64,000 bases of DNA, taken from NCBI GenBank assembly GCA_964542315.1, contig CAZIUA010000004.1, positions 3,965-67,964 on the forward strand, written 5' to 3'. The position numbers and the translations under genes were made by a program. How positions within the stretch are numbered: the stretch's first letter is position 1; the number at the start of each line of letters is the position of its first letter. The notes under the pieces were generated by a model. The model was not told the origin of the DNA and did not search any database. It saw only the letters and a list, made by a program, of their open reading frames with translations. The DNA is from UBA11524 sp964542315. Its GTDB lineage: Bacteria; Bacillota; Clostridia; Christensenellales; Aristaeellaceae. Shown here one piece after another: positions 25,732 through 36,502 of this stretch.

Positions 25732-26691
25732 ATGGAAGGAACCGAGCGCATCATTCAGAGCGATTTGCGCGGCAAGCCCAAGTCCAAGGGAAAGTATCTG
25801 CTCAAGCGTCTCCGGGAGAGCTGGCAGTGGTATGTGTTGCTGCTCCCGGCGCTGATCTACGTTTTCATCTTTGAGTATGTGCCAATCTACGGTCTGCGCA
25901 TCGCGTTCGTGGACTTTAAGCCCCGCCGTGGCATCAATGGCAGTGAGTGGGTGTGGTTCGAGCATTTCATCCGCTTCTTCAATTATCCCAAGTTCTGGGA
26001 TCTGCTGAAGAATACGCTGTCCATTACGCTGTTGTCACTGTGTACGTTCCCGTGCGCAATCATCTTCGCACTCATGCTGAACGAAATGCAGCAGCTCAAG
26101 CTCAAAAAGACCGTTCAGATGCTGACCTACGCGCCGCACTTCCTGTCCGAGGTCGTTGTGTGCTCGCTGATCCTGATGATGCTGAACCAGTCCTACGGGC
26201 CGATCAACAACTTGTTGGCTGCCATGGGTTTTGACCGCATCCCTTTCATGACAAAGCCGGATTACTTCCCGGCGATCTACGTCTGGTCAGGTGTATGGCA
26301 GAACCTCGGCTGGAGCTCCATCCTGTACATTTCCGCCCTGTCCAGCATCTCGCCTGAGCAGATCGAGGCGGCGAAGATCGATGGTGCCAACCGCATGCAG
26401 ATCATCCGCCACGTCAATATCCCGGGCATAATGCCGACCATCGCCATCAACTTCATCATGAGCACCGGCCGTCTGCTGTCCGTTGGTTATTCGAAGATCT
26501 TCCTGCTGCAGAACGACCTGAACCTTGATGCCTCCCAGGTCATCTCGACCTATGTGTACCAGGTCGGCCTGGTGGATTTCCAGTATGACTACTCCGCGGC
26601 CATTGGCCTGTTTAACAATGTGGCGAACATCATCGTGCTGCTGCTGGCCAACCGGGTCGTGAAGAAGGTCACGGACACGGGCCTGTTCTGA
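25732..26691 (+). CDS. ABC transporter permease, LplB-type (oligosaccharide)
   Basis: A 319-residue inner-membrane subunit with six predicted helices, the first at WYVLLLPALIYVFIFEYVPI. The EAA-loop for contact with the ATPase is EQIEAAKIDGANRMQIIRHV. The sequence resembles LplB permeases of the CUT1 family, which import di- and oligosaccharides including aldouronates. No ATPase gene is present in the window, so it presumably uses a shared MsmX-type ATPase. It is the first gene of the transporter-glycosidase run and is paired with the next permease. Confidence 0.92.
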   Translation: MEGTERIIQSDLRGKPKSKGKYLLKRLRESWQWYVLLLPALIYVFIFEYVPIYGLRIAFVDFKPRRGINGSEWVWFEHFIRFFNYPKFWDLLKNTLSITLLSLCTFPCAIIFALMLNEMQQLKLKKTVQMLTYAPHFLSEVVVCSLILMMLNQSYGPINNLLAAMGFDRIPFMTKPDYFPAIYVWSGVWQNLGWSSILYISALSSISPEQIEAAKIDGANRMQIIRHVNIPGIMPTIAINFIMSTGRLLSVGYSKIFLLQNDLNLDASQVISTYVYQVGLVDFQYDYSAAIGLFNNVANIIVLLLANRVVKKVTDTGLF

Positions 26692-26708
26692 TGGAAGGAG
26701 GGGCAAAC

Positions 26709-27671
26709 ATGACGAGTGTGACATCCAACGCAGCCAATAAGATCGATCCCGCCGCTTATGTGACGGTGAAGAAAAAGAAGAAAAAGCTCAGCCTGTTCGA
26801 TGTGATCAACAATTCACTTCTGATCCTCCTGACGCTTTTGTGCCTCTATCCGCTGTATTACACCCTGATCGCGTCCGTGTCGGATTTCACGGCGGTCGCG
26901 ACGGGCAAGGTGAGCTTCTGGCCGATCAACTTCCAGCTCAAGGCGTATCAGGCGGTGTTCGAGAACAGCCAGATCTGGACCGGCTACCGCAATACGATCA
27001 TCTACACGGTTGCAGGTACGGCCTTCAACCTGTTCCTGACCATCCCTGCGGCATATGTAATGAGCAAGAAGCAGATGCTGGGCCACAGCATCATCACCTG
27101 GTATTTCCTCATCACCATGTACTTTGGCGGCGGCATGATTCCGACCTACCTGCTGTATAAGGATCTGGGCCTGCTGGACAATCCGCTGGTCATGATCGTT
27201 ACCGGCGGCCTGAGCATCTACAACATGGTCGTGGCGCGCACCTACTTCTCCTCGAGCATTCCCGGCGACCTGTATGAGGCTGGCCGCATCGACGGATGCA
27301 GCGAATTCGGCCTGTTCTTCAAGATCGCACTGCCGCTGGCCATGCCCATCATTGCCGTGCTGACGCTGTACTACGCCGTTGGCCACTGGAACAGCTACTT
27401 CTCCGCGATGATGTACCTGACCAAGCAGTCCTATCAGCCCCTGTCGCTGGTGCTGCGGCGTATCCTGATCATGAATCAGTCCGCCGTGGATGAAGCCGGC
27501 TTGATGACCCTTGACCCGGCGCTGCTCCAGGATGCAGCGGCACGCGCCAACCTCGCCATCGTCATGAAGTACGCCCTGGTGCTCATCGCCAGCGCGCCCA
27601 TGCTGATCCTCTACCCCTTCATCCAGAAGTACTTCGTCAAGGGTGTCATGATCGGCGCACTCAAGGGCTGA
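26709..27671 (+). CDS. ABC transporter permease, YtcP/LplC-type (oligosaccharide)
   Basis: A 320-residue CUT1 permease. After a Lys-rich cytoplasmic N terminus come six helices. The EAA-loop is PGDLYEAGRIDGCSEFGLFFK, slightly extended. The C-terminal FIQKYFVKGVMIGALKG is typical of YtcP/LplC permeases. The start is taken as ATG 26709, because GGAAGGAGG lies between it and the in-frame ATG 26691 that touches the previous stop codon. It should form the heteromeric channel with the upstream LplB-like subunit. Confidence 0.92.
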   Translation: MTSVTSNAANKIDPAAYVTVKKKKKKLSLFDVINNSLLILLTLLCLYPLYYTLIASVSDFTAVATGKVSFWPINFQLKAYQAVFENSQIWTGYRNTIIYTVAGTAFNLFLTIPAAYVMSKKQMLGHSIITWYFLITMYFGGGMIPTYLLYKDLGLLDNPLVMIVTGGLSIYNMVVARTYFSSSIPGDLYEAGRIDGCSEFGLFFKIALPLAMPIIAVLTLYYAVGHWNSYFSAMMYLTKQSYQPLSLVLRRILIMNQSAVDEAGLMTLDPALLQDAAARANLAIVMKYALVLIASAPMLILYPFIQKYFVKGVMIGALKG

Positions 27672-27751
27672 TCGCCCTCCCATTTCGGATCGACCGCTTC
27701 CCGTGGGGGATGCGTTCATCAATCATCTATCATTGAAAGGACGGTATCACC

Positions 27752-29443
27752 ATGAAGAAACTCGTTTCCCTGCTTCTGGTCGTCGCGCTGATGCTTGGTA
27801 CGCTGAGCTTTGCCGTGGCTGACGAAAAGCCCGTCACCATCACCCTGCTGACCACCCGTCAGACGGCCGGCACGAACGATGCGGAGGATCTGTGGATCTT
27901 CAAGTATCTGGCGGACAAGTTCAACGTGAAGTTCGAGCTGTCCCAGACCATGGACGACACGTCGACCAGCCAGCGCATCGGCCAGATGTACGGCTCGGGC
28001 GACCTGCCGGACATCGTCATGGGCATCAACCTGAGCAACGATCAGGTCATGTCCTTCGTCGAGGAGGAATACCTCCTGTCCTGGAACGACCTCATCACCC
28101 CTGAGAAGATGCCCAACACCTATCAGGCGATGCAGGACTATCCGGATGCCTTCGCGGCTTCCACCGCCCCCGACGGCAAGATCTACACCCTGCCCTACAT
28201 CCGTGGCGCTGTGTACTACAACAACACCGGTGCATACAGCCGCAGCGTGCGTGTGTATGTGAACACCGAGTGGATGGAGAAGTCCGGCGTTGAGAAGATG
28301 CCCGAGAACCTGAACGAGGTGCTGGAGATGCTGCGCGCCTTCAAGGCCGCTGACCCCAAGGGCCTGGGCGAGTTCAATATGCCCCTGGTCAACAACTCCA
28401 CCAAGTTCTATGACTATGTGTGGCACTGCCTGGGCTTCTACGCCGGCAACAACACCCAGGAATACGGCACCCGCTTCGCCATCCGTAACGGCGAGGTCGT
28501 TCTGCCCGCCTACACCGAGCAGGCCAAGGATTTCCTGACCCTGTTCAACACCATGTACAACGAGGGCCTGTTCTCCAAGTCCCAGTTTGAATCCGACAAG
28601 ACCATGCGCCGCGGCTGGATCTCCGCTGGCTATGCTGGCGTCATCGGCGATGACACCCTGCAGTACACCCAGGAAGATTGGCCCAACTGGGTCGGCCTGC
28701 CCCTGGTCCCCTCTGAGTATTGCGAGAACCCCATCGCATCTGTGAACATGGGCTACACCCTGCACGGCACCTGGGTCAATTCCGAAGCGAAGAACATCGA
28801 CAAGATCTGCGAGATTGTTGACTACTTCTACTCCGATGAGGGCGCGACCCTCTACATGTACGGCCCCATGAAGGGTCAGGAAGTCTACGAGGGCTACGAC
28901 GGCTGGTACTTCGACGAGAACGGTCAGCGCACCTGCGATGCCGTCATCCGCGGCGAAGTCAATGGCCAGGCGACCTATGTTGACAAGATGATCTCTCCCT
29001 GCTACTACATCGGCGGCCGCTTCGACCGTGCGTCCGATTACCTGTACGTCATGGCCGGCATCGACCATGAGCCCCAGACCCTGCCCATCGTGGATGCGCT
29101 GACCGGTCTGACCCAGCAGGCGATCGTTGACCGCAATCCCACTCTGGACAATTGGGACGGCTGGTGGAACACCCAGCAGGCCAAGGTCATGGAAGGCAAG
29201 CTGACCTTCGTCATCCTGCCCAATGTGTACATGACCGCTGAGCAGAGCGAGAAGGTGGCAGACCTGAAGGCCCTGATCGAGAACCACATCAAGGCCGAAT
29301 CCGCCAAGTTCATCGCTGGCGTGCGTCCTCTGTCCGAGTTTGATGCCTACATGGACGAACTGCGCGCCCTGGGCATTGACGAGTATGTGCAGCTGCACAA
29401 GGATGCCTATACTGCCTACATGAACGCGACCTTCACCAAGTAA
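27752..29443 (+). CDS. Extracellular solute-binding protein 1 of the oligosaccharide ABC transporter
   Basis: A 563-residue LplA-type binding protein. The signal peptide (residues 1-23, SLLLVVALMLGTLSFAVA) ends in a signal-peptidase I AxA site; there is no lipobox Cys. The mature protein has aromatic-rich sugar-binding segments such as YDGWYFDENGQ and NWDGWWNTQQ. Codon use is strongly biased to C/G-ending codons (AAC, ATC, CTG, TAC), more than its neighbours, implying very high expression. It follows the two permeases by 80 nt. A hairpin directly after the gene may favour accumulation of its mRNA over the glycosidases. Confidence 0.92.
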   Translation: MKKLVSLLLVVALMLGTLSFAVADEKPVTITLLTTRQTAGTNDAEDLWIFKYLADKFNVKFELSQTMDDTSTSQRIGQMYGSGDLPDIVMGINLSNDQVMSFVEEEYLLSWNDLITPEKMPNTYQAMQDYPDAFAASTAPDGKIYTLPYIRGAVYYNNTGAYSRSVRVYVNTEWMEKSGVEKMPENLNEVLEMLRAFKAADPKGLGEFNMPLVNNSTKFYDYVWHCLGFYAGNNTQEYGTRFAIRNGEVVLPAYTEQAKDFLTLFNTMYNEGLFSKSQFESDKTMRRGWISAGYAGVIGDDTLQYTQEDWPNWVGLPLVPSEYCENPIASVNMGYTLHGTWVNSEAKNIDKICEIVDYFYSDEGATLYMYGPMKGQEVYEGYDGWYFDENGQRTCDAVIRGEVNGQATYVDKMISPCYYIGGRFDRASDYLYVMAGIDHEPQTLPIVDALTGLTQQAIVDRNPTLDNWDGWWNTQQAKVMEGKLTFVILPNVYMTAEQSEKVADLKALIENHIKAESAKFIAGVRPLSEFDAYMDELRALGIDEYVQLHKDAYTAYMNATFTK

Positions 29444-29454
29444 TTGACCAACCT

Positions 29455-29490
29455 CCGGGGGCAGGGCGTTGCGTCCTGTCCCCGGATTTT
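29455..29490 (+). terminator. Intra-operon hairpin after the solute-binding protein
   Basis: Eleven-bp stem CCGGGGGCAGG/CCTGTCCCCGG (one G-T pair) with a 9-nt loop, followed by ATTTTC and, 10 nt on, the next ribosome site. It is probably a partial terminator or mRNA stabiliser. Confidence 0.65.
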
Positions 29491-29510
29491 CATCCTGGGA
29501 GGAAATAGCC

Positions 29511-31547
29511 ATGAATTGCTTCTTTGACAAGGATCGGATCATCTCTGTCTGCTGCGACGCTTCCGAGCCGGCTTGCGTGCATCTGGCCGTTCAGGATCTG
29601 ATGCATGACCTGTGCAAGCTGTCCGGGAGGATGCCCGTGCTGCATGACACGCTGCCTGCAGCCGATATGCAGAATGTGCTGCTGGTGACCACGGCCAGCT
29701 CCCTGTCACTGGCCACATTGGGGATCAATGCATCCGCCATTGCAGGCAAGCGCGAGCACTTCATGATTGTTCCCTTCGCAAGGGGCCTTGCGGTCGTCGG
29801 CAGCGACAAGCGCGGCACCATGTGGGGCGTGTATGAGGTCTGCCGGCGGTATCTGCATGTGGATCCTATGTATTTGTGGACGGATCATGAGCTGCAGCAG
29901 GTCGAAACGCTGCTCCTGCCTACGGAAACGCTCATCGATGGCCCCAAGACCTACAATTTCCGCGGCTGGTTCATCAATGATGAAGACCTTATTGAAGGCT
30001 TCTGCAAGCGGGGGACGCCGGAAAAGGGCTACCATTTCCAGCAGGATTACGCAGAAATGCTGGACATGCTCATCGAAACGGCGCTGCGCCTGAAGCAGAA
30101 CATGCTTATCCCTTGTTCCCACCTGGATATCATGCGCCCGGAGGACGAGGCGATCGTCGCGCGCATCACTGAGCGAGGATTGTATGTGTCCATGCACCAT
30201 CAGGAGCCGGTGGGTGTGCATCAGTTTACCCTGGACCGCATCTGGGCGGAAAAGGGCGGCACAGGCAATATCAATTTCATCGACAACACTGATTTCTATC
30301 GCGCGACATGGGAGAAATACATCGCGCGATGGGCGAAATACGACGGCGTGATCTGGCAGCTTGGCCTGCGTGGACGCGGCGATCGCCCCGTGTGGTATCA
30401 GAACGACCGCGTCCCGGACAGCACGCAGGCGCGCGGCCAGTTGATCTCCGATGCCATCGCGATGCAGCTGGAGATGATCAAGGCTGCCTGTCCGGGCAGG
30501 GAAGTGCTGTCCTCCGCGACGCTGTGGATGGAGGGCATGCCGCTCTACCGTGCGGGCGCGCTGAAATTCCCCGAGGATACGATGGTTATCCAGTCCGACT
30601 TTGGCCCGGACCAGATGTGGGGCGAAGGCTATAACGAAACGCCGCGCTATCCCGGCACGGCGTATGGCGTGTACTATCATCTGGCGTTCTGGGGCTGCGG
30701 GCCGCATCTGATCCAGGGCAACCGGCCGGAGAAGATCCGCTTCAATTTCCGCCAGGCGCTGGAAAAGGGCGATACCGGCTATGTGGTGCTCAATGTGGCG
30801 AATTTCCGTGAGTTTGTCATGGGCGTCCGCTATGAGGCGGAACTGACCTGGGACATCGCTGCGGATGATGTGGATGCATACCGCGCGGCTTGGTGCCGGG
30901 ATGAGTTCGGCCTGGCGGACACCTCTGCGCTGGAAACCCTCTATATGGATTATTTCCAGTGCTTTGTTCCCATGGATGATACGGTTTTCCCGGCGCAGAT
31001 GACGTTCAATGACGGCATGGCGCGGCGCGTGGCGCTCAAGCTGATGCAGATCATCCGCGGGAGCGAGCTGAAGCAGGAGGACATCCAGAACAAGCGTCTC
31101 TATGCCTTTGACACCACCGACGCCTTCATCAGCTACTATCGCGATGCGACCGCGCAGGGGCTGATCCGCTTCCGTGCTTTGCATGAGCGCGCGCTTTCCC
31201 TTCGCGAAACGATCCCGGCACAGCGTCAGCGCTTCTATGACAGCAATGTGCTGGTGCAGATCGAGATCATGATCGGCATGTACGCCTGGGTGAACGCCCT
31301 TGCGCGTGCGGCGGAAAACCGTCGTGCAGGCGGCGACGATGAAGCCTTTGTGGCATGCATCCATCAGGCGTCCGCCGCGATGAAGCAGGCGCTGAGCGAC
31401 CGTCAGAAGGCACTGTGGGGACGCTTCGCCCATTGGTATGACGGCGATCGCCTGATGAACCTGGCGGAGTGCCGCCGTCTGACGGAAACGCTGCTTCCCG
31501 CTGCGGAAGGCACGGCGGTGGACGCGCTGGGCAAACTCATTGAGTGA
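29511..31547 (+). CDS. GH115-like alpha-glucuronidase
   Basis: A 678-residue protein resembling glycoside hydrolase family 115. Supporting segments are GSDKRGTMWGVYEV, followed by VDPMYLW and FRGWFINDEDL, the GLRGRGDRPVW loop, and the WGEGYNETPRYPGTAYGVYY region. GH115 enzymes remove (4-O-methyl)glucuronic acid from xylan, including from internal xylose. Many members are longer because of an extra C-terminal module, which is missing here. There is no signal peptide, so action is cytoplasmic. The start is ATG 29511 after GGGAGGAAATAGCC. It sits between the binding protein and GH36, 10 nt from the latter. Activity on other uronosyl substrates is possible. Confidence 0.75.
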   Translation: MNCFFDKDRIISVCCDASEPACVHLAVQDLMHDLCKLSGRMPVLHDTLPAADMQNVLLVTTASSLSLATLGINASAIAGKREHFMIVPFARGLAVVGSDKRGTMWGVYEVCRRYLHVDPMYLWTDHELQQVETLLLPTETLIDGPKTYNFRGWFINDEDLIEGFCKRGTPEKGYHFQQDYAEMLDMLIETALRLKQNMLIPCSHLDIMRPEDEAIVARITERGLYVSMHHQEPVGVHQFTLDRIWAEKGGTGNINFIDNTDFYRATWEKYIARWAKYDGVIWQLGLRGRGDRPVWYQNDRVPDSTQARGQLISDAIAMQLEMIKAACPGREVLSSATLWMEGMPLYRAGALKFPEDTMVIQSDFGPDQMWGEGYNETPRYPGTAYGVYYHLAFWGCGPHLIQGNRPEKIRFNFRQALEKGDTGYVVLNVANFREFVMGVRYEAELTWDIAADDVDAYRAAWCRDEFGLADTSALETLYMDYFQCFVPMDDTVFPAQMTFNDGMARRVALKLMQIIRGSELKQEDIQNKRLYAFDTTDAFISYYRDATAQGLIRFRALHERALSLRETIPAQRQRFYDSNVLVQIEIMIGMYAWVNALARAAENRRAGGDDEAFVACIHQASAAMKQALSDRQKALWGRFAHWYDGDRLMNLAECRRLTETLLPAAEGTAVDALGKLIE

Positions 31548-31557
31548 GGTGCATGGA

Positions 31558-33324
31558 ATGAATACTGTTTATCAGCAGGATCTGCTGTCTGTTAGCAGCA
31601 ATATCTCCCTGATGGTTCAGGTCGCACAAAATGAATTGGAGACCGGGTTGACGGAATACACCTTCGACCTGGCCTGGGATGCGGCTCAGGCCGAAGCGCC
31701 CGCCAGCAAGGTGCGGATCCTCTGGACCTTGCCCTGTGTGGATGTGCAGTATACCTGGCATCCGGATAGCCGTGCGCGCCGCGTGTTGGACAGTGACTGG
31801 CGGATGAAGCATCAGGCCATGCTGACGGGTTCGGCTCCCCTGGCGGTGGGCTTCAACGGGGCGGATGTAAGCACCTGCACGGTTGCAGCCAGCGAGGTGC
31901 GCAAGGTGACGTCCCTCCATCTGGGCGTGCATGACGAGGATAACACCCTGCATGCGGATTTCACCATGGGGCTGGCGCAGTTCAAGGGCTTGCCGCCGCA
32001 TACGCAGATCAGGATCCGCATGGATCGCCGGCATGTTCCCTTCCACTGCGCGGTGACGGAGGCTTGCCGCTGGTGGGAGCAAGTGCTGCATATGCAGCAT
32101 ATGCCCGTGCCGGAAAGCTGCTTCAAGCCCCTGTATTCCTCCTGGTATAATTTCCATCAGGCTGTCACGGCGGATGCCATCGAAAGGGAATGCGCGCTGG
32201 CCCGTCAGCTGGGCATGGAAACGATCATCCTGGATGATGGCTGGCATTCCGAGCATGATGCACCCGGCTATGGCCATACCGGTGACTGGCAGGTCTGCCA
32301 GGCGAAATTCCCCGATATGGCGGCGCATGTCCGCCGTGTGCATCAGCTGGGCATGAAGTACATGGTGTGGTTCAGCGTGCCGTTCATTGGCTATCACGCA
32401 GAGAATTTCGCCCGCTTTGAGGGCAAGCTCCTGCGCCGGGTGGATCGCAATGAATGCGGCGTGCTCGATCCGCGCTATCCGGATGTGCGCGAGTATCTCA
32501 TCGGCATCTATGAGCATGCCGTGCGGACATACGACCTGGACGGCTTGAAGCTGGATTTCATCGACCAGTTTGAGGATCGCGACCATCTGCCGCTGCATCC
32601 GGAAATGGACTATGCCTGCGTGCAGGAGGCCACCGAGTGCCTGATGACAGATGTGATGGAGCACGTCCGTGCCATCAAGCCGGACATCATGATCGAATTC
32701 CGCCAGCGGTATATCGGCCCGGCCATGCATCGCTTCGGCAATATGTTCCGTGTCGGGGACTGTGCCAGCGATATCGTCATGAACCGCGTCTGCATTGCGG
32801 ATCTGCGCCTGCTGGGCGGTCAGACTGCCACCCATTCCGATATGCTGACCTGGAGCCGGGAGGAATCCGCTGAGGATGCCGCGTTGCAGATGCTCAACAG
32901 CATGTTCGGCGTGATCCAGTTCTCGCAGATCATCGCGGATATGCCGGATGCCCATCGGCGCATGACGGCCTTCTGGCTGGACTTCGCCCGGCTGAATGAG
33001 CAAGTGCTGCTGCACAGCGAATTCATCCCCATGGAGCCGCAATTCATGTACCCCGTGATCAAGGCGCAGGACGACACGACGGCCATCATCGGCGTGTACG
33101 CGCTGAACAAGGTGGTCGCGCTGGATGGCAGCCGCAAGAACGTCAAGCTGATCAATGCCACCAAGGCGGACAGGCTGTACCTGCATTTTGAGCAGCCCTG
33201 CAATGTGCGGATGACCATCCGTAACACCCTGGGTGAGGTCGTGCAGGAGGCGAACGCTGAATTCACCGGCCTGTGCTGCGTGGATGTGCCTTGCAGCGGC
33301 CTGATCGAAATGACCCTTGGTTGA
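31558..33324 (+). CDS. Alpha-galactosidase, GH36-type
   Basis: A 588-residue GH36/clan D enzyme. After an N-terminal beta-domain, the barrel shows LGMETIILDDGWHS and the nucleophile Asp in LDGLKLDFIDQF. The likely acid/base Asp is in FRVGDCASDIVMNR. A C-terminal beta-domain follows. It hydrolyses terminal alpha-1,6 or other alpha-galactosides with retention. No signal peptide is present. ATG 31558 lies 10 nt after the GH115-like stop codon, so the pair is translationally linked. It could remove galactose from galactosylated glucuronic acid side chains or from raffinose/galactomannan fragments. Confidence 0.88.
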   Translation: MNTVYQQDLLSVSSNISLMVQVAQNELETGLTEYTFDLAWDAAQAEAPASKVRILWTLPCVDVQYTWHPDSRARRVLDSDWRMKHQAMLTGSAPLAVGFNGADVSTCTVAASEVRKVTSLHLGVHDEDNTLHADFTMGLAQFKGLPPHTQIRIRMDRRHVPFHCAVTEACRWWEQVLHMQHMPVPESCFKPLYSSWYNFHQAVTADAIERECALARQLGMETIILDDGWHSEHDAPGYGHTGDWQVCQAKFPDMAAHVRRVHQLGMKYMVWFSVPFIGYHAENFARFEGKLLRRVDRNECGVLDPRYPDVREYLIGIYEHAVRTYDLDGLKLDFIDQFEDRDHLPLHPEMDYACVQEATECLMTDVMEHVRAIKPDIMIEFRQRYIGPAMHRFGNMFRVGDCASDIVMNRVCIADLRLLGGQTATHSDMLTWSREESAEDAALQMLNSMFGVIQFSQIIADMPDAHRRMTAFWLDFARLNEQVLLHSEFIPMEPQFMYPVIKAQDDTTAIIGVYALNKVVALDGSRKNVKLINATKADRLYLHFEQPCNVRMTIRNTLGEVVQEANAEFTGLCCVDVPCSGLIEMTLG

Positions 33325-33349
33325 CAATCCCTGCGGAATGCATTATCAT
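33321..33349 (+). promoter_or_regulatory. SigA promoter of solute-binding protein 2
   Basis: -35 TTGACA (overlapping the GH36 stop codon), 17-nt spacer, -10 TATCAT. It gives the second binding protein its own transcription start. Confidence 0.75.
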
Positions 33350-33369
33350 GGTGGAAAGGGGTGAGCTGG

Positions 33370-35004
33370 ATGAAACGTTTGATCTGTGCAATTTGTGCGC
33401 TGATGCTCTGCTTTGGCCTTGCATCGGCTGAAAAGGCCGTTCCGGGCAAGATCACTGTGATGATCTTCGACCGCGGGAACGTCCCCAGCCATGAGGGCAA
33501 TGCGGCCAACAATCGCTGGACGCAGTGGGTGATGGACAATGCGCCGGTGGAGGTGGAATTCGTTTCCGTCGCCCGCGCAGATGCGGATCAGATCCTCGTC
33601 CACCTCTTCGCCAATGAAAATGCTCCGGATTACATTCCCTATGGCTCAAATCCGCAGACCTTCGTGAGCAATGGTATGTGCATGGAGGTCACGGACGAGA
33701 TGCTGCTGCAGGTGCCTAACTACATCAAGCGCATCACCGCCTACCCGGAGGCGGATAAGGCGGCGACTTTCGGCGGTGTCCGGTATGGTTTCGGCTATGC
33801 GGAGAATGTGTTCCATAATCACAATGTGGTCATCCGTAAGGATTGGCTCGATGCCCTTCATCTGGATGTCCCTACCACCACCGAGGAGCTCCTCCAGGTG
33901 ATGCATGCCTTCACCTATGATGACCCGGATGGCAATGGCGTGGACGACACATGGGGCACAAGCATGACGACGGACAGCCAGCGCATCTATGCGCATATGT
34001 GGGGCTGCCCATGGCCGGAAAAGTACATCGAGGATGCGGACGGCCGCGTCGTCTATTCCTGGGACCGCATCGAGGACTGGCTGACCTTCATCCGCCAGAT
34101 CATTGCGGATGGCTGCGTCAACCCGGATTTCATGATCATGAAGGGCGATGACGACCGTGTAGATTTCCTTAACGGGCGCATCGGCATCTATGGTCAGGCG
34201 CGCTTCGCAAATCCGTCCTCTGCTGTCACCCTGTACCGTGATTTCATGGAGCGCAATCCCGGGGCGGAACTGGTCGCCTTTGCCCTGCCTGAAACGGATA
34301 ACGGCAAGTTCACCGCGTACATCAATGGCGGCGTCTCCTTCGGCGGATTCATCAATCCGGACACGAAGCAGCTCGATGCCGTGCTGGCCTATGTCAACTG
34401 GTTGATGGATCCCTCGGTGGAGGAGTATCTGTCCTTCGGCCCCATGGGGGAGTACTACGACAAGACGGAGGACGGCACCTATTACCCTGTGGCCTCCGCG
34501 AAAAAAATCGAAAACGAACTGGCCTGGAGCCCCTTCTACGATGCCTCCCTCATGCTCAGCGGCGGCGAGGAGGATCCGCTGGCCTCTGCGCTGTATAATC
34601 AGTATCTCATTTCGGCTGATCCGATGACGCAGGAATTCGGCGCGCTTTTCTACCAGCTGAGCTGCATCGCCAATGAGCCGGGCGCATCCGATCCCCGCAA
34701 GTGGCAGCAATTTCTCCCTGTTTTGCCCAAGGAGCTGCAGACCATCCGCGCCAAGGCGAATGCCGAGGTCGATGCCATCCTGCAGGCGGCAATGATCGAT
34801 CCGCGCATCGCGGCCGGCGAGGCTGTGGCGAAAGCGCGCGATGTGTGGGAAGCATCCGGCGGCACGCAGGTCGATGCATTCTATGAGGCGTATTACGCCG
34901 CAGCAGGGGATGATGCGCTGCGGATGTCGGACTTCGAGCGGATGAAGACCACACCGACCCTGACCGAGACCGCACAGGTGGTTTACGACCGCCTGACACA
35001 GTGA
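33370..35004 (+). CDS. Extracellular solute-binding protein 2
   Basis: A 544-residue LplA-like binding protein. The signal peptide (residues 1-20, ICALMLCFGLASA) ends in an AxA site; the Cys residues in it are not in a lipobox context. DPDGNGVDDTWG is the calcium-binding-like loop common in these proteins. It has no adjacent permease genes of its own, so it probably shares the LplB/YtcP pair at 25732-27671. The start is ATG 33370 with GAAAGGGG upstream. Its own promoter and a perfect stem-loop after the gene suggest independent expression. Confidence 0.9.
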   Translation: MKRLICAICALMLCFGLASAEKAVPGKITVMIFDRGNVPSHEGNAANNRWTQWVMDNAPVEVEFVSVARADADQILVHLFANENAPDYIPYGSNPQTFVSNGMCMEVTDEMLLQVPNYIKRITAYPEADKAATFGGVRYGFGYAENVFHNHNVVIRKDWLDALHLDVPTTTEELLQVMHAFTYDDPDGNGVDDTWGTSMTTDSQRIYAHMWGCPWPEKYIEDADGRVVYSWDRIEDWLTFIRQIIADGCVNPDFMIMKGDDDRVDFLNGRIGIYGQARFANPSSAVTLYRDFMERNPGAELVAFALPETDNGKFTAYINGGVSFGGFINPDTKQLDAVLAYVNWLMDPSVEEYLSFGPMGEYYDKTEDGTYYPVASAKKIENELAWSPFYDASLMLSGGEEDPLASALYNQYLISADPMTQEFGALFYQLSCIANEPGASDPRKWQQFLPVLPKELQTIRAKANAEVDAILQAAMIDPRIAAGEAVAKARDVWEASGGTQVDAFYEAYYAAAGDDALRMSDFERMKTTPTLTETAQVVYDRLTQ

Positions 35005-35009
35005 CATTA

Positions 35010-35034
35010 CGCCTCCTGCCGGGTGCAGGAGGCG
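35010..35034 (+). terminator. Stem-loop after solute-binding protein 2
   Basis: Perfect 10-bp stem CGCCTCCTGC/GCAGGAGGCG with a CGGGT loop, followed only by ATTCTT. The poor T-run suggests an mRNA-stabilising or weak terminating hairpin. Confidence 0.6.
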
Positions 35035-35168
35035 ATTCTTGACCCGAAAATCCAACAACGCGCAAGGCGAAATGCATACATGGTACACCACGCGTCAATG
35101 TGGTATGATAAACTCAGAAAAGTGGGAATTTGCATCGTCAACATTCGATCTGAGAGAGGAGAATCACA

Positions 35169-36479
<1,311 letters not shown>

Positions 36480-36502
36480 GCGAAACAAGGGAGGAAAAAA
36501 CG

